From the NCBI GenBank assembly GCA_937902285.1, contig CALGTB010000225.1:1-11772 (forward strand): a DNA stretch of 11,772 nt, written 5' to 3'. Below the pieces are notes generated by a model. That model saw only the letters and a list, made by a program, of their open reading frames with translations, was not told the origin of the DNA and searched no databases. Positions 1 through 7,029 of this stretch are shown piece after piece. The translations under genes were made by a program, and so were the position numbers. Origin of the DNA: an uncultured Actinomycetes bacterium. Lineage in GTDB: Bacteria > Actinomycetota > Actinomycetes > S36-B12. The stretch's first letter is position 1, and each line of letters opens with the position of its first letter.

Positions 1-435
1 CCGGGAACCCGCGTCATCCTCGAGGGCCCGTACGGGGTGTTCACCGCCGACCGTGCCATGGGAGCGCCGGTCGTCCTCGTGGCCGGAGGCGTGGGGATCT
101 CGCCGATCCGCGCGGTGCTGGAGGACTGCGGCCCCCACCAGAGGCCGGTGGTCATCGTGCGCGTGCGCGACCTCGACGACGCGGCCCACCGCATCGAGCT
201 CGAGCGCCTCGTCGCCTCACGCGACGGCTCGCTGCACATCCTCACGGGCCGGCGCCAGTGGTTCGCCCGTCACGACCCGTTCGCCCCCGAGACCCTTCGC
301 GCCTGGATTCCGGACATCGCCGACCGGCACGTCTTCGTGTGCGGCCCCGCGTCGCTGGAGGCGGCGGTCGCGAAGGGCGTTCGGCGCGCAGGGGTTCCCA
401 CCGCGCACATCCACCACGAGAGATTCGGAGTCTGA
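1..435 (+). CDS. FNR-type FAD/NAD(P)-binding oxidoreductase, C-terminal part (5' partial)
   Basis: The gene enters the window already in frame, and 144 residues plus the stop are visible. The fragment carries the usual ferredoxin-NADP reductase landmarks in order: a GPYGVF segment (residues 9-14 of the fragment) linking the flavin and nucleotide domains, the glycine-rich NAD(P) loop VAGGVGISPIRAVL (about 27-40), the FVCGP nicotinamide-binding segment near residue 112, and an aromatic E-R-F tail ending three residues from the C-terminus. Such modules pass electrons from NAD(P)H to FAD. The next two genes are an exported FMN-binding protein and ApbE, so I infer that the missing N-terminal part is a ferric-reductase-like heme membrane domain sending electrons across the membrane. 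A soluble phenol-hydroxylase-type reductase is an alternative. The internal ATG at 58 lies inside the conserved fold and is not the start. Family assignment is secure; the membrane domain is a guess. Confidence 0.88.
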   Translation, partial: PGTRVILEGPYGVFTADRAMGAPVVLVAGGVGISPIRAVLEDCGPHQRPVVIVRVRDLDDAAHRIELERLVASRDGSLHILTGRRQWFARHDPFAPETLRAWIPDIADRHVFVCGPASLEAAVAKGVRRAGVPTAHIHHERFGV

Positions 436-436
436 C

Positions 437-904
437 ATGGCCGGACTTGCTCGGCGCCTCGCACCCGCGGCCGCACTGGGAGGCCTCGCCATCGTCATCG
501 TCGGTGTCGCCGATCCCGCGATCGCCGGCCGTGGCGAGGCGACCGCGACGGGGACGACCGCGACGTCGTCGGGGTCGTCGGGATCGTCAGGGGTGGCCGC
601 CGCCGAGTCCCCGGCCGCTGCGGAGTCGTGCGACACCGCGGACGCCGTGACCGGGCCGTCAGTCCAGACGCGGTGGGGTCCCGTGCAGGTGGCAGCGACC
701 ATCGCCAATGGCGAGCTGTGCGAGGTGCATGCCACCGTGTGGCCGGACGGCGACAACCGCTCCGCGATGATCAGCCAGTACGCGATTCCCGAGCTCGACG
801 CCATGGCATCGCAGCAGGGCGTCGCGTTCGACGCCATCTCCGGTGCGACGTACACCTCGGAGGCGTATCGGGAGTCCCTTCAGCAGCTGCTGGACTCGCT
901 GTGA
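437..904 (+). CDS. Exported FMN-binding domain protein (covalent flavin carrier)
   Basis: This 155-residue protein starts at an ATG one base after the previous stop, with GGAG at 427-430 as ribosome binding site (6 nt spacing). Residues 5-6 are Arg-Arg, followed by a hydrophobic segment (about 10-25) and an AIA at 28-30 that could be a signal peptidase site. Residues 31-63 are a low-complexity Ala/Gly/Ser/Thr linker. The rest is a compact FMN_bind domain. It ends with D132-A-I-S-G-A-T138, matching the D-x-x-[ST]-G-A-T motif in which the last Thr receives FMN by a phosphoester bond from ApbE; T138 is therefore the predicted flavin site. The adjacent reductase and apbE genes support a single extracytoplasmic electron-transfer unit. 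There is no lipobox cysteine, so the protein is either released or anchored by an uncleaved signal. The terminal electron acceptor cannot be read from the sequence. Confidence 0.88.
   Translation: MAGLARRLAPAAALGGLAIVIVGVADPAIAGRGEATATGTTATSSGSSGSSGVAAAESPAAAESCDTADAVTGPSVQTRWGPVQVAATIANGELCEVHATVWPDGDNRSAMISQYAIPELDAMASQQGVAFDAISGATYTSEAYRESLQQLLDSL
541..592 (+). repeat. Short tandem repeats encoding the Ser/Gly/Thr linker
   Basis: A 10-bp unit, GACCGCGACG, occurs at 541-550 and again at 556-565. It is followed at 566-592 by three near-identical 9-bp units (TCG TCG GGG, TCG TCG GGA, TCG TCA GGG) that encode Ser-Ser-Gly three times. The tract lies in the linker between the signal segment and the FMN-binding domain. 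All units are multiples of three or stay in frame, so length changes would alter linker length without breaking the gene. Confidence 0.75.
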
Positions 905-1662
905 GCCGCGCCGTCTTCCCCGTGATGGGGACCGTCGCCTCCATCGTCGTCTCCCGGGCGGACGACGAGCGCCTGGGCACCGAGGCGGTGCGAGCAGCAC
1001 TCTCCGTCGCGCAGCAGGACCTGGAGATCCTCGACCACCGGTTCAGTCACTATGCGCCTGACAGTGAGATCAGCACCTGGCTCGGCGGTGGGGCGGTGTC
1101 GCCTGACGCGATCGCCGACTTCGACCACGTGCTTCGCGCCTGCGGTCGCCTGCGCGACGACTCGCGCGGCGTCTTCACGATCACGAACCCGCTCACGGGC
1201 TCGGTCGACACGGCCGGCTACGTCAAGGGCTTCGGCCTGCGCCGGGCTGCCGGCACTCTGCAGCAGCACGGCGTCGAGGGCTTCGTCATCGGCGTGGGGG
1301 GCGACACCTACTGCTCGGGACGAGCCGACGCCGACCGGCCGTGGCGCGTTGCTGTCTCCGACCCGACGCGTCGCCGCAGCGTGGCGGCGGTCGTGGAGGC
1401 CGCGGACCTGGCCGTGGCGACATCGGGCACCTCGGAGCGCGGCGATCACATCTGGAGCGGCCGAGGGGCCGCCACGGCAGGGCTTGCGTCATTCACCGTC
1501 ATCGGCCCCGACATCGCTGAGGCGGATGCCTACGCGACGATCGGCTTCGCGATGGGGGAGGCAGGGATCCCCTGGGTCGCTGCCCATGCGGGCTACCGGT
1601 CGGTGGCCATCCGCACCGACGGCAGGATCCTGTCGGATGCGGCGCTAGTCTCGGCTGCGTGA
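901..1662 (+). CDS. apbE: FAD:protein FMN transferase (ApbE)
   Basis: This gene gives 253 residues from a GTG that overlaps the preceding stop (GTGA, 901-904). The ApbE product transfers FMN from FAD to a Thr/Ser of target proteins in a Mg-dependent reaction. Visible family motifs, in order: FSHYAPDSEIS (48-58), D103-TAGYVKG (to 110), GGDTY (133-137), the ATSG stretch (173-176) with a following H183, and ADAYATIGFAMG (208-219), whose Asp and Thr are the usual metal-site residues. In the GGD motif the more common Asn two positions before the Gly pair is replaced (GVGGD). The protein begins directly in the fold (AVFPVMGT) and has no signal peptide or lipobox, unlike the periplasmic lipoprotein ApbEs. 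Short cytosolic-looking ApbEs of this length do occur in actinobacteria. Its obvious target is the FMN-binding protein encoded just upstream. Confidence 0.92.
   Translation: MSRAVFPVMGTVASIVVSRADDERLGTEAVRAALSVAQQDLEILDHRFSHYAPDSEISTWLGGGAVSPDAIADFDHVLRACGRLRDDSRGVFTITNPLTGSVDTAGYVKGFGLRRAAGTLQQHGVEGFVIGVGGDTYCSGRADADRPWRVAVSDPTRRRSVAAVVEAADLAVATSGTSERGDHIWSGRGAATAGLASFTVIGPDIAEADAYATIGFAMGEAGIPWVAAHAGYRSVAIRTDGRILSDAALVSAA
1646..1651 (+). promoter_or_regulatory. -10-like element for a leaderless dgt start
   Basis: TAGTCT fits TAnnnT and ends 7 nt before the GTG start of dgt, the spacing expected if transcription begins on the start codon. No Shine-Dalgarno sequence precedes that GTG. No convincing -35 is visible, and the element lies inside the end of apbE, so translational coupling alone could also explain expression. 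Confidence 0.4.
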
Positions 1663-2897
1663 CCTCGGTCCCTCCTCCCGGCTACGACGAGCACGACACG
1701 GCTCGGCTCGTCGTCGAGCCTGTCAAGGAGTCGGTGCGCACCGCGTTCGCGCGCGATCGCGCGCGGGTGCTGCACTCGTCGGCGCTGCGCCGGCTGGCGG
1801 CCAAGACCCAGGTGATGGTCGCCGGGGAGGCGGACTTCCCGCGCACCCGGCTCACGCACACCCTCGAGGTCGCCCAGATCGCGCGGGAACTCGGTGACGC
1901 CCTCGGCTGCGACCCTGACGTCGTCGAGGTGGCGGGGCTCGCCCACGACCTCGGGCATCCCCCCTTCGGCCACAACGGCGAGGATGCGCTCAACGACGTC
2001 GCGGAGCGCATCGGCGGCTTCGAGGGCAACGCGCAGTCGCTGCGGATCCTCGCCCGCCTCGAGGCGAAGGTCGTCGATCCGGTGACGGACCAGAGCGTCG
2101 GCCTCAACCTGAGCAGGGCATCGCTCGACGCGTCGTGCAAGTACCCCTGGACGCGGCAGCCGGGGCTCCGCAAGTTCGGCGCCTACGAGGACGACCGGCC
2201 CGTGTTCGAGTGGCTGCGCGAGGGGGCGCCCGTGGGCCGGACCTGCATCGAGGAGCAGGTCATGGACTGGTCCGACGATGTCGCCTACTCGGTCCACGAT
2301 CTCGAGGATGCCGTTCACGCCGGCCTGGTCACGATCGAGGCGTTCCGGTCACGCGAGGCCCGCACGGCCCTCGTCGACACGGCCCTCGAGCGGTTCGAGG
2401 ACGCCGGCGAGCGCGGTGCCCTCGAGGAGGCGTTCGACCGCCTGACGGAGCTCGAGTACTGGCCGAGCCGCTTCGACGGCTCGATGACCGACCTCGTGGG
2501 GCTCAAGCGCTTCACGAGCTATCTCATCGGCCGGTTCTGCTCCACCGCCCAGGTCGCCACCCAGGTCGCCTACGGACCCGGTCCCCACACCCGCTACGGC
2601 GCCCAGCTCGTCGTCCCCGACGAGGTCCGCGCCGAGGTGTCGGTCATGAAGGCCGTGGCCGTCGTCTACGTCATGCATCGGGAGGGCGCCGAGCAGGAGT
2701 ACGCGCGCCAGCGCGAGGTCGTCACTGAGCTGGCAAGTGCGCTCGTGCTCGATGGCGGCCGGGCGCTCGAGCCGTGGCTGCGACCCTCCTTCGAGGCCGC
2801 CCAGACCGACGGCGAGCGACTGCGGGTGATCGTCGACCAGGTGGCCAGCCTCACCGATGTCAGCATCCTCGCGTGGCACCGCCGGCTGGTGCACTAG
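1659..2897 (+). CDS. dgt: HD-domain dNTP triphosphohydrolase (dGTPase-like)
   Basis: This 412-residue protein matches the length of the short bacterial dGTPase-like family. These enzymes cleave dNTPs to deoxynucleoside plus triphosphate and so control the dNTP pool. The HD metal site is complete: H67 in RLTHTLEVAQ (64-73), H96-D97 in AGLAHDLGHPPFGH (92-105), and a later Asp in DWSDDVAYSVHDLEDA (203-218, probably D207). The N-terminal block around residues 31-52 (ARDRARVLHSSALRRLAAKT) and FEGNAQSLRIL (121-131) are also typical. The start is the GTG whose last two bases form part of the apbE stop; the protein then begins a few residues before the conserved region. No Shine-Dalgarno sequence is present. 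The downstream neighbours are an exported hydrolase and dnaG; dgt close to dnaG is a recurrent actinobacterial arrangement, fitting a shared role in DNA synthesis. The native substrate is not readable from sequence. Confidence 0.95.
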   Translation: MTSVPPPGYDEHDTARLVVEPVKESVRTAFARDRARVLHSSALRRLAAKTQVMVAGEADFPRTRLTHTLEVAQIARELGDALGCDPDVVEVAGLAHDLGHPPFGHNGEDALNDVAERIGGFEGNAQSLRILARLEAKVVDPVTDQSVGLNLSRASLDASCKYPWTRQPGLRKFGAYEDDRPVFEWLREGAPVGRTCIEEQVMDWSDDVAYSVHDLEDAVHAGLVTIEAFRSREARTALVDTALERFEDAGERGALEEAFDRLTELEYWPSRFDGSMTDLVGLKRFTSYLIGRFCSTAQVATQVAYGPGPHTRYGAQLVVPDEVRAEVSVMKAVAVVYVMHREGAEQEYARQREVVTELASALVLDGGRALEPWLRPSFEAAQTDGERLRVIVDQVASLTDVSILAWHRRLVH

Positions 2898-2912
2898 CCC
2901 CGCGCTCAGCGC

Positions 2913-2918
2913 CACAAT
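2913..2918 (+). promoter_or_regulatory. -10-like element for a leaderless start of the S33 hydrolase
   Basis: CACAAT resembles the -10 consensus TACAAT with one change. It lies 6 nt before the ATG at 2925, in the 27-bp gap after dgt. No Shine-Dalgarno sequence is present. The -35 region is weak. Confidence 0.4.
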
Positions 2919-2924
2919 GGGCGC

Positions 2925-4433
2925 ATGGGACCAGTCGCACGTATCGCCGCCGCCGTTCTCGCCGCCAGTCTCGGGGCAGCGCTCATGCCGATGGCGGCCA
3001 CCCAGGTCGCCGCCGCCGAGTCGCTGGAGTGGTCCGCCTGCACCGGCCGGCTGCTGGGGGACGGGGGCTTCGAGTGCGCGCGCCTCGTCGTGCCGATGGA
3101 CCGCGACGATCCGGCCGCGGGCACCTTCGACCTGGCCGTGGCACGCCATCGAAGCTCGGGCGCTCCGTCCGAGCGGATCGGCTCCCTCTTCGTGAATCCT
3201 GGAGGGCCCGGTGGCTCGGGCCTGGACATCCTGCCGACGGTGTGGGAGTCCCTCCCGCCATCGATCCGCGCCCGCTTCGACGTGGTCACGTGGGATCCGC
3301 GCGGGATCGGGTCGACCCGACCTGCCCTGCGCGACTGCGCCACGCCGTTCCCCGATCGGCCGGAGACGGGCGCGGTCGACTGGGCGGCCGTCGTGCGCGG
3401 CTTCGAGCGCACGATGCGGGCCGCCAACCGCGCCTGCCAGCAGGCGAACGCGGCGTTCATCGAGCACATGGGCACGAACGAGGTGGTGCAGGACCTCGAC
3501 CGGCTGCGGGAGGCGGTCGGGGATGATCGGCTGACGTACTGGGGCATGAGCTACGGCACGCGGATCGGATACGTCTACGCCCTCGCGTTCCCCGACCGGG
3601 TGCGCGCGGTCATCCTCGACGGCTCGATCGACCCGGCGTCGACCCTGCTGTCGCTGACTGAGGGCGGTGCAGGCCCCGATCAGGCCTACGGGGTGTTCGC
3701 GGATGCCCAGCCGCAGGCCGCCGCGCAGTGGCGCGAGCTGCAGGCCGTCCTCGGCGAGCGCACCGTGCCACTGCCGGGCGGCCAGGTGCTGGATCGCTGG
3801 GTCCTCGCGGACGCGATCTACGGGTCCGTCGCCCAGCAGGGCTCGTACCCCGGGATCGCCACCCTCATCGGGTTCGCGCATGCCGCGGTCCTCGGGACCG
3901 GCAGTGAGCAGGAGGCGGCAGCGGCCACGCTCTCCCCGACGGTGCGGGTGCTGCGCCGGCTGCCCAACAGCAATGCCGGCGGGGCCTTCGCCACCGTCAA
4001 CTGCCTCGACTACCCGGGACGTCCCGGTCTCGGACGCATGGTGGCAGCGGTGCGGGCGCAGGTGCGGCTGGCTCCCGACTACGGCGGCAGCCTGAGCACC
4101 ATGTACGCCACGAACTGCGCGGGGCTGTCCCTCACTCCGGATCCCGTGCCCCTGATCACCGGCCCGGGCCCCGACGTCCCGGTGCTCGTGCTGGGCGCCA
4201 CGCGTGACGGCTCCACCGTCGTGGAGTGGACCGCGCGGATGTCGCGGGCGTTCCCCCAGTCGCGGACGGTGACCTATGCCGGCGGCCAGCACGTCACCTG
4301 GCTCTTCGCCGAGTCCGCCTGCGTGAACCGCGTCGCGGACGCCTACATCCTGAGCGAGCGGCTGCCCGCGATGGATCGGGCGTGCCGGAACACCGTGCGG
4401 CCGGTCCCGGCGTCGGCGTCGCCGGCGGGCTGA
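2925..4433 (+). CDS. Secreted S33-type alpha/beta hydrolase (tripeptidyl aminopeptidase-like)
   Basis: This is a 502-residue exported hydrolase. Residues 1-31 form a signal peptide (Arg6, an Ala-rich core, and a VAAA site near 28-31). The catalytic domain has the oxyanion segment NPGGPGGSG (91-99), WDPRGIGST (123-131), the nucleophile elbow G-M-S209-Y-G (207-211), a C-terminal acid in GATRDGST (D428), and the catalytic histidine in GGQHVTW (H456), so the triad is complete. This arrangement, with the late TAP-like C-terminal block, is the one seen in Streptomyces secreted tripeptidyl aminopeptidases and related mycobacterial proteases. Substrates are probably peptides or small esters outside the cell. 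Six cysteines in the mature protein beyond C39 and C51 suggest disulfides. It sits between dgt and dnaG without obvious functional connection to either. The ATG is chosen because it directly precedes the signal peptide and follows a -10-like hexamer. Confidence 0.9.
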   Translation: MGPVARIAAAVLAASLGAALMPMAATQVAAAESLEWSACTGRLLGDGGFECARLVVPMDRDDPAAGTFDLAVARHRSSGAPSERIGSLFVNPGGPGGSGLDILPTVWESLPPSIRARFDVVTWDPRGIGSTRPALRDCATPFPDRPETGAVDWAAVVRGFERTMRAANRACQQANAAFIEHMGTNEVVQDLDRLREAVGDDRLTYWGMSYGTRIGYVYALAFPDRVRAVILDGSIDPASTLLSLTEGGAGPDQAYGVFADAQPQAAAQWRELQAVLGERTVPLPGGQVLDRWVLADAIYGSVAQQGSYPGIATLIGFAHAAVLGTGSEQEAAAATLSPTVRVLRRLPNSNAGGAFATVNCLDYPGRPGLGRMVAAVRAQVRLAPDYGGSLSTMYATNCAGLSLTPDPVPLITGPGPDVPVLVLGATRDGSTVVEWTARMSRAFPQSRTVTYAGGQHVTWLFAESACVNRVADAYILSERLPAMDRACRNTVRPVPASASPAG

Positions 4434-4458
4434 GAGCGTCGCCCGGCCCACCTACACT
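4430..4458 (+). promoter_or_regulatory. Promoter for leaderless dnaG
   Basis: TACACT at 4453-4458 is a good -10 box. CTGAGA at 4430-4435 matches four of six bases of TTGACA, with a 17-bp spacer. The -10 ends 6 nt before the dnaG ATG at 4465, and no ribosome binding site lies between, so the transcript probably begins at or next to the start codon. The -35 overlaps the stop codon of the upstream hydrolase. Confidence 0.6.
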
Positions 4459-4464
4459 CGCGGT

Positions 4465-6351
4465 ATGGCAGGACGGATCCGCGACGAGGACATCGCCCTC
4501 GTCCGCGAGCGGGCGCGCATCGATGACGTCGTGCGCGAGTACGTGTCCTTGAAGCCTGCTGGTGGCGGCTCCCTGAAGGGCCTGTGCCCCTTCCACGAGG
4601 AGAGGTCGCCGAGCTTCCACGTCACCCCGAGCCGCGGCATGTGGTACTGCTTCGGCTGCGGTGAGGGCGGCGACGTCCTGTCCTTCCTGCAGAAGATCGA
4701 CCACCTGAGCTTCGCGGAGTCCGTCGAGAAGCTCGCCGAGCGCACGCAGGTCGAGCTGCGGTACGTCGACGGCGGCTCGGCCATCAACCGCCAGCAGGGG
4801 CAGCGGACGCGCCTGGTCGAGGCCCACAAGGCGGCGGCCGCGTTCTACGTGGAGCAGCTGACCACGCCCGACGCGCAGATCGGCCGCGTGTTCCTCGACG
4901 CCCGGGGCTTCGACGCCGAGGCAGCGGCGCACTTCGGGGTGGGATTCGCGCCCAAGTCCTGGGATGCCCTCACCGGGCACCTGCGCAAGAAGGGGTTCAC
5001 CGACGCCGAGCTGATGGCCGGCGGACTGGTCAGCCAGGGGAACCGCGGGGTCTACGACCGGTTCCGCGGACGCCTGGTGTGGCCGATCCGCGACCTCGGG
5101 GGCGATGTCATCGGGTTCGGCGCCCGCAAGCTCTTCGACGACGACGATGGGCCGAAGTACCTCAACACGCCGGAGTCGCCGATCTACAAGAAGAGCCAGG
5201 TGCTCTACGGGATCGACCTGAGCCGCAGGGAGATCTCGAAGTCGCAGCAGGCCGTGATCGTCGAGGGCTACACCGACGTGATGGCCTGCCACCTCGCCGG
5301 CGTCACCACTGCGGTCGCCACCTGCGGCACGTCGTTCGGCACCGAGCACATCAAGGTGCTCCGTCGGCTGCTCATGGACGACGACCAGATGCGCGGGAAC
5401 GTCATCTTCACCTTCGACGGCGATGCGGCGGGGCAGAAGGCGGCGCTGCGGGCATTCGAGGAGGACCAGAAGTTCGTCACCCAGACCTTCGTGGCCGTCG
5501 AGCCCACGGGCCTGGATCCCTGCGACCTGAGGCTCCAGCACGGCGATGCGGCCGTGCGGTCGCTCGTCGACCGCCGGGTACCGCTCTTCGAGTTCGCGAT
5601 CCGCTCGACCCTGGCCGCCTACGACCTCGAGAGCGCGGAGGGCCGGGTGGCGGCACTCCGCGAGGCGGCCCCGGTGGTGGCCAAGATCCGCGACACCGCG
5701 CTGCGCCCCGAGTACACGCGGCGGCTGGCCGGCTGGCTGGGGATCGATGTCGAGACCGTGGCGCGGGCCGTGGCTTCCGGGGCCAAGGGGGAGCAGCGTG
5801 CACCGGTGCGGCGCGAGCAGGCACCGCCGGCGCCGGAGCCGGCGCCCCTGCCACGCGCCCAGTCCGGCCAGCAGCGTGATCCCGCCCTCGTCGTCGAGCG
5901 CGAGGCGCTCAAGTGCGCCCTTCAGGAGCCGGCGACCGTGGCGGACTGGTACGAGAGCGTCGAGGAGACCGCCTTCACGCACCCGAGCGCCCGGCAGGTG
6001 CACCGGGCGATCGCGGGAGCGGGCTTCCCGTCAGCGGAGGTCAGCGGCCTGTCCTGGATCGACGCGGTCCTCGAGCATGCCGACGACGACTCCGTGCGCC
6101 GACTGGTCAGGGAGCTCGCCGTCGAGCCGCTTCCCGCGGAGTTCGGGCAGGACGCCCGCTACGCGATCGGCGTCATCTCGCGGCTTCTCGAGCTCGATGC
6201 CTCACGGCGGATCGCCGACCTCCGCGGCCGGCTCCAGCGCACGGATCCGGTGACCGAGCCGGCCGACTACCAGCAGTGCTTCGCCGACCTGCTGGCCCTG
6301 GAGGACTACCGCCGCTCCCTGCGCCAGGAGTCGCTGGGCGGGGTCACCTGA
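4465..6351 (+). CDS. dnaG: DNA primase
   Basis: This is a complete 628-residue DnaG, which makes RNA primers for lagging-strand synthesis. The N-terminal CHC2 zinc finger has ligands C41, H44, C62 and C65 in CPFHEERSPSFH and WYCFGCGEGGD. The RNA polymerase core includes the segment around 197-222 (YDRFRGRLVWPIRDLGGDVIGFGAR is spread over this region). The Toprim metal site has E267 in VIVEGYTDVM and the acidic pair in F-D318-G-D320, with DPCD at 351-354. A short acidic insert (MDDDQMRG, 304-311) before the second Toprim strand is of the type I associate with actinobacterial primases. Residues about 441-472 are a Pro/Ala/Gln-rich linker leading to the C-terminal helicase-interaction domain (473-628). 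The ATG has no Shine-Dalgarno sequence but a well-placed -10 box. The stop overlaps the next start (TGATG). Confidence 0.98.
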   Translation: MAGRIRDEDIALVRERARIDDVVREYVSLKPAGGGSLKGLCPFHEERSPSFHVTPSRGMWYCFGCGEGGDVLSFLQKIDHLSFAESVEKLAERTQVELRYVDGGSAINRQQGQRTRLVEAHKAAAAFYVEQLTTPDAQIGRVFLDARGFDAEAAAHFGVGFAPKSWDALTGHLRKKGFTDAELMAGGLVSQGNRGVYDRFRGRLVWPIRDLGGDVIGFGARKLFDDDDGPKYLNTPESPIYKKSQVLYGIDLSRREISKSQQAVIVEGYTDVMACHLAGVTTAVATCGTSFGTEHIKVLRRLLMDDDQMRGNVIFTFDGDAAGQKAALRAFEEDQKFVTQTFVAVEPTGLDPCDLRLQHGDAAVRSLVDRRVPLFEFAIRSTLAAYDLESAEGRVAALREAAPVVAKIRDTALRPEYTRRLAGWLGIDVETVARAVASGAKGEQRAPVRREQAPPAPEPAPLPRAQSGQQRDPALVVEREALKCALQEPATVADWYESVEETAFTHPSARQVHRAIAGAGFPSAEVSGLSWIDAVLEHADDDSVRRLVRELAVEPLPAEFGQDARYAIGVISRLLELDASRRIADLRGRLQRTDPVTEPADYQQCFADLLALEDYRRSLRQESLGGVT

Positions 6352-6872
6352 TGCGCGGACTGCCGGGACTGCCTCCGCGCCTGCCGGCCGGCGTGGCTGA
6401 TGCGCTGGGGGTCCGGCCCGGCGAGAAGGTCATCGCGTGGGGGGCAGGGCCGGGCGCCGACGTGACCCAGGCCGCCTTCGTCGTGGCGACGACCCGGGCC
6501 CTCTACACCCAGGCGACGGGGGAGCGGGTGCCGTGGCACCGCGTGAGCAAGGCCGCATGGGACGAGCCGATCCTCGATCTCGTGCTGCTCGACGACGGTG
6601 GCCAGCCCAGCCGCCTCCTGCGCATCCGGCTCGATGACGCCAAGGACCTGCCCCCGGCCGTGCACGATCGCGTCACCGACAGCGTGCTGATCAGCGACCG
6701 GGTCGAGCTGGGTGCGGGAGCCGGCGCACTCCTGGTGGCCCGACGCGACAGCGACGACGGCTCCGTCCGCTGGGCGGTCGTGTTCGACGCGGGTCTCGAC
6801 CCTGCGGATCCGCAGCTGCGCGCCGCCGTCGACGAGGCGCTCGGCAGGCTTCGCGAGTCGCTGGGCATCTGA
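6351..6872 (+). CDS. Conserved actinobacterial PH-like protein coupled to dnaG
   Basis: This 173-residue protein starts at the ATG sharing one base with the dnaG stop. Open frame extends further upstream, but only as an out-of-frame reading of dnaG. The protein is soluble: no signal peptide or membrane segment. The pattern of short beta strands with VVATTRALYT (44-53), a conserved-looking PWHRV (61-65) and W70, then alternating strands and a final helix (150-171), suggests a bacterial PH-like fold. I recall similar proteins beside dnaG in other actinobacteria, but no function is established from the sequence. Coupling to dnaG suggests co-expression and stoichiometric translation; a role in replication is only an inference. 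No metal- or nucleotide-binding motif is seen. Confidence 0.8.
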   Translation: MRGLPGLPPRLPAGVADALGVRPGEKVIAWGAGPGADVTQAAFVVATTRALYTQATGERVPWHRVSKAAWDEPILDLVLLDDGGQPSRLLRIRLDDAKDLPPAVHDRVTDSVLISDRVELGAGAGALLVARRDSDDGSVRWAVVFDAGLDPADPQLRAAVDEALGRLRESLGI

Positions 6873-6883
6873 GCGGAGGTCGG

Positions 6884-6905
6884 GAGGCGGCTGTCGGCGC
6901 GCCTC
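6884..6905 (+). terminator. Possible terminator hairpin after the dnaG operon
   Basis: GAGGCG (6884-6889) and CGCCTC (6900-6905) form a 6-bp GC-rich stem with a 10-nt loop, beginning 11 bases after the stop of the PH-like gene. No clean T-tract follows, only scattered Ts, and the hairpin abuts the tRNA promoter region. Weak candidate. Confidence 0.3.
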
Positions 6906-6916
6906 GCCGTCCTTGC

Positions 6917-6922
6917 TATCCT
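6917..6922 (+). promoter_or_regulatory. Possible -10 box of the tRNA-Asn promoter
   Basis: TATCCT lies 30 nt upstream of the mature tRNA 5' end, leaving room for a short leader removed by RNase P. The best upstream partner, CTGTCG at 6891-6896, has a long 20-bp spacer, so only the -10 is offered. Confidence 0.35.
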
Positions 6923-6952
6923 TCGCGGGCCGGTTCGAGAGTTCCGGAACAG

Positions 6953-7025
6953 TCCCCCATAGCTCAATTGGCAGAGCATTCGACTGTTAATCGAAGGGTT
7001 TCTGGTTCGAGTCCAGATGGGGGAG
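6953..7025 (+). tRNA. tRNA-Asn (anticodon GTT)
   Basis: A complete 73-nt cloverleaf is visible. The acceptor stem TCCCCCA (6953-6959) pairs with TGGGGGA (7018-7024), with discriminator G at 7025. The D-stem is GCTC/GAGC, the anticodon stem is TTCGA/TCGAA enclosing the loop CTGTTAA, the variable loop is GGGTT, and the T-stem TCTGG/CCAGA encloses TTCGAGT. Every stem is fully paired. The anticodon GTT reads Asn AAC/AAU codons. The 3' CCA is not encoded (the next bases are CTC), as in many actinobacterial tRNAs. Confidence 0.98.
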
Positions 7026-7029
7026 CTCG

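Noticed and set aside
2349..4451. 700-codon open frame on the minus strand opposite dgt and the S33 hydrolase
   Set aside because: Both plus-strand genes have full family motifs. The antisense frame is Arg/Gly/His-rich with no domain, which is typical of high-GC third-position bias.
4294..6003. 569-codon minus-strand open frame opposite dnaG
   Set aside because: It is a shadow of dnaG, with no recognisable domain and no ribosome binding site or promoter of its own.
5913..6350. Upstream extension of the gene after dnaG
   Set aside because: This stretch is the dnaG C-terminal coding region read in another frame. The ATG at 6351 overlapping the dnaG stop gives a sensible start.
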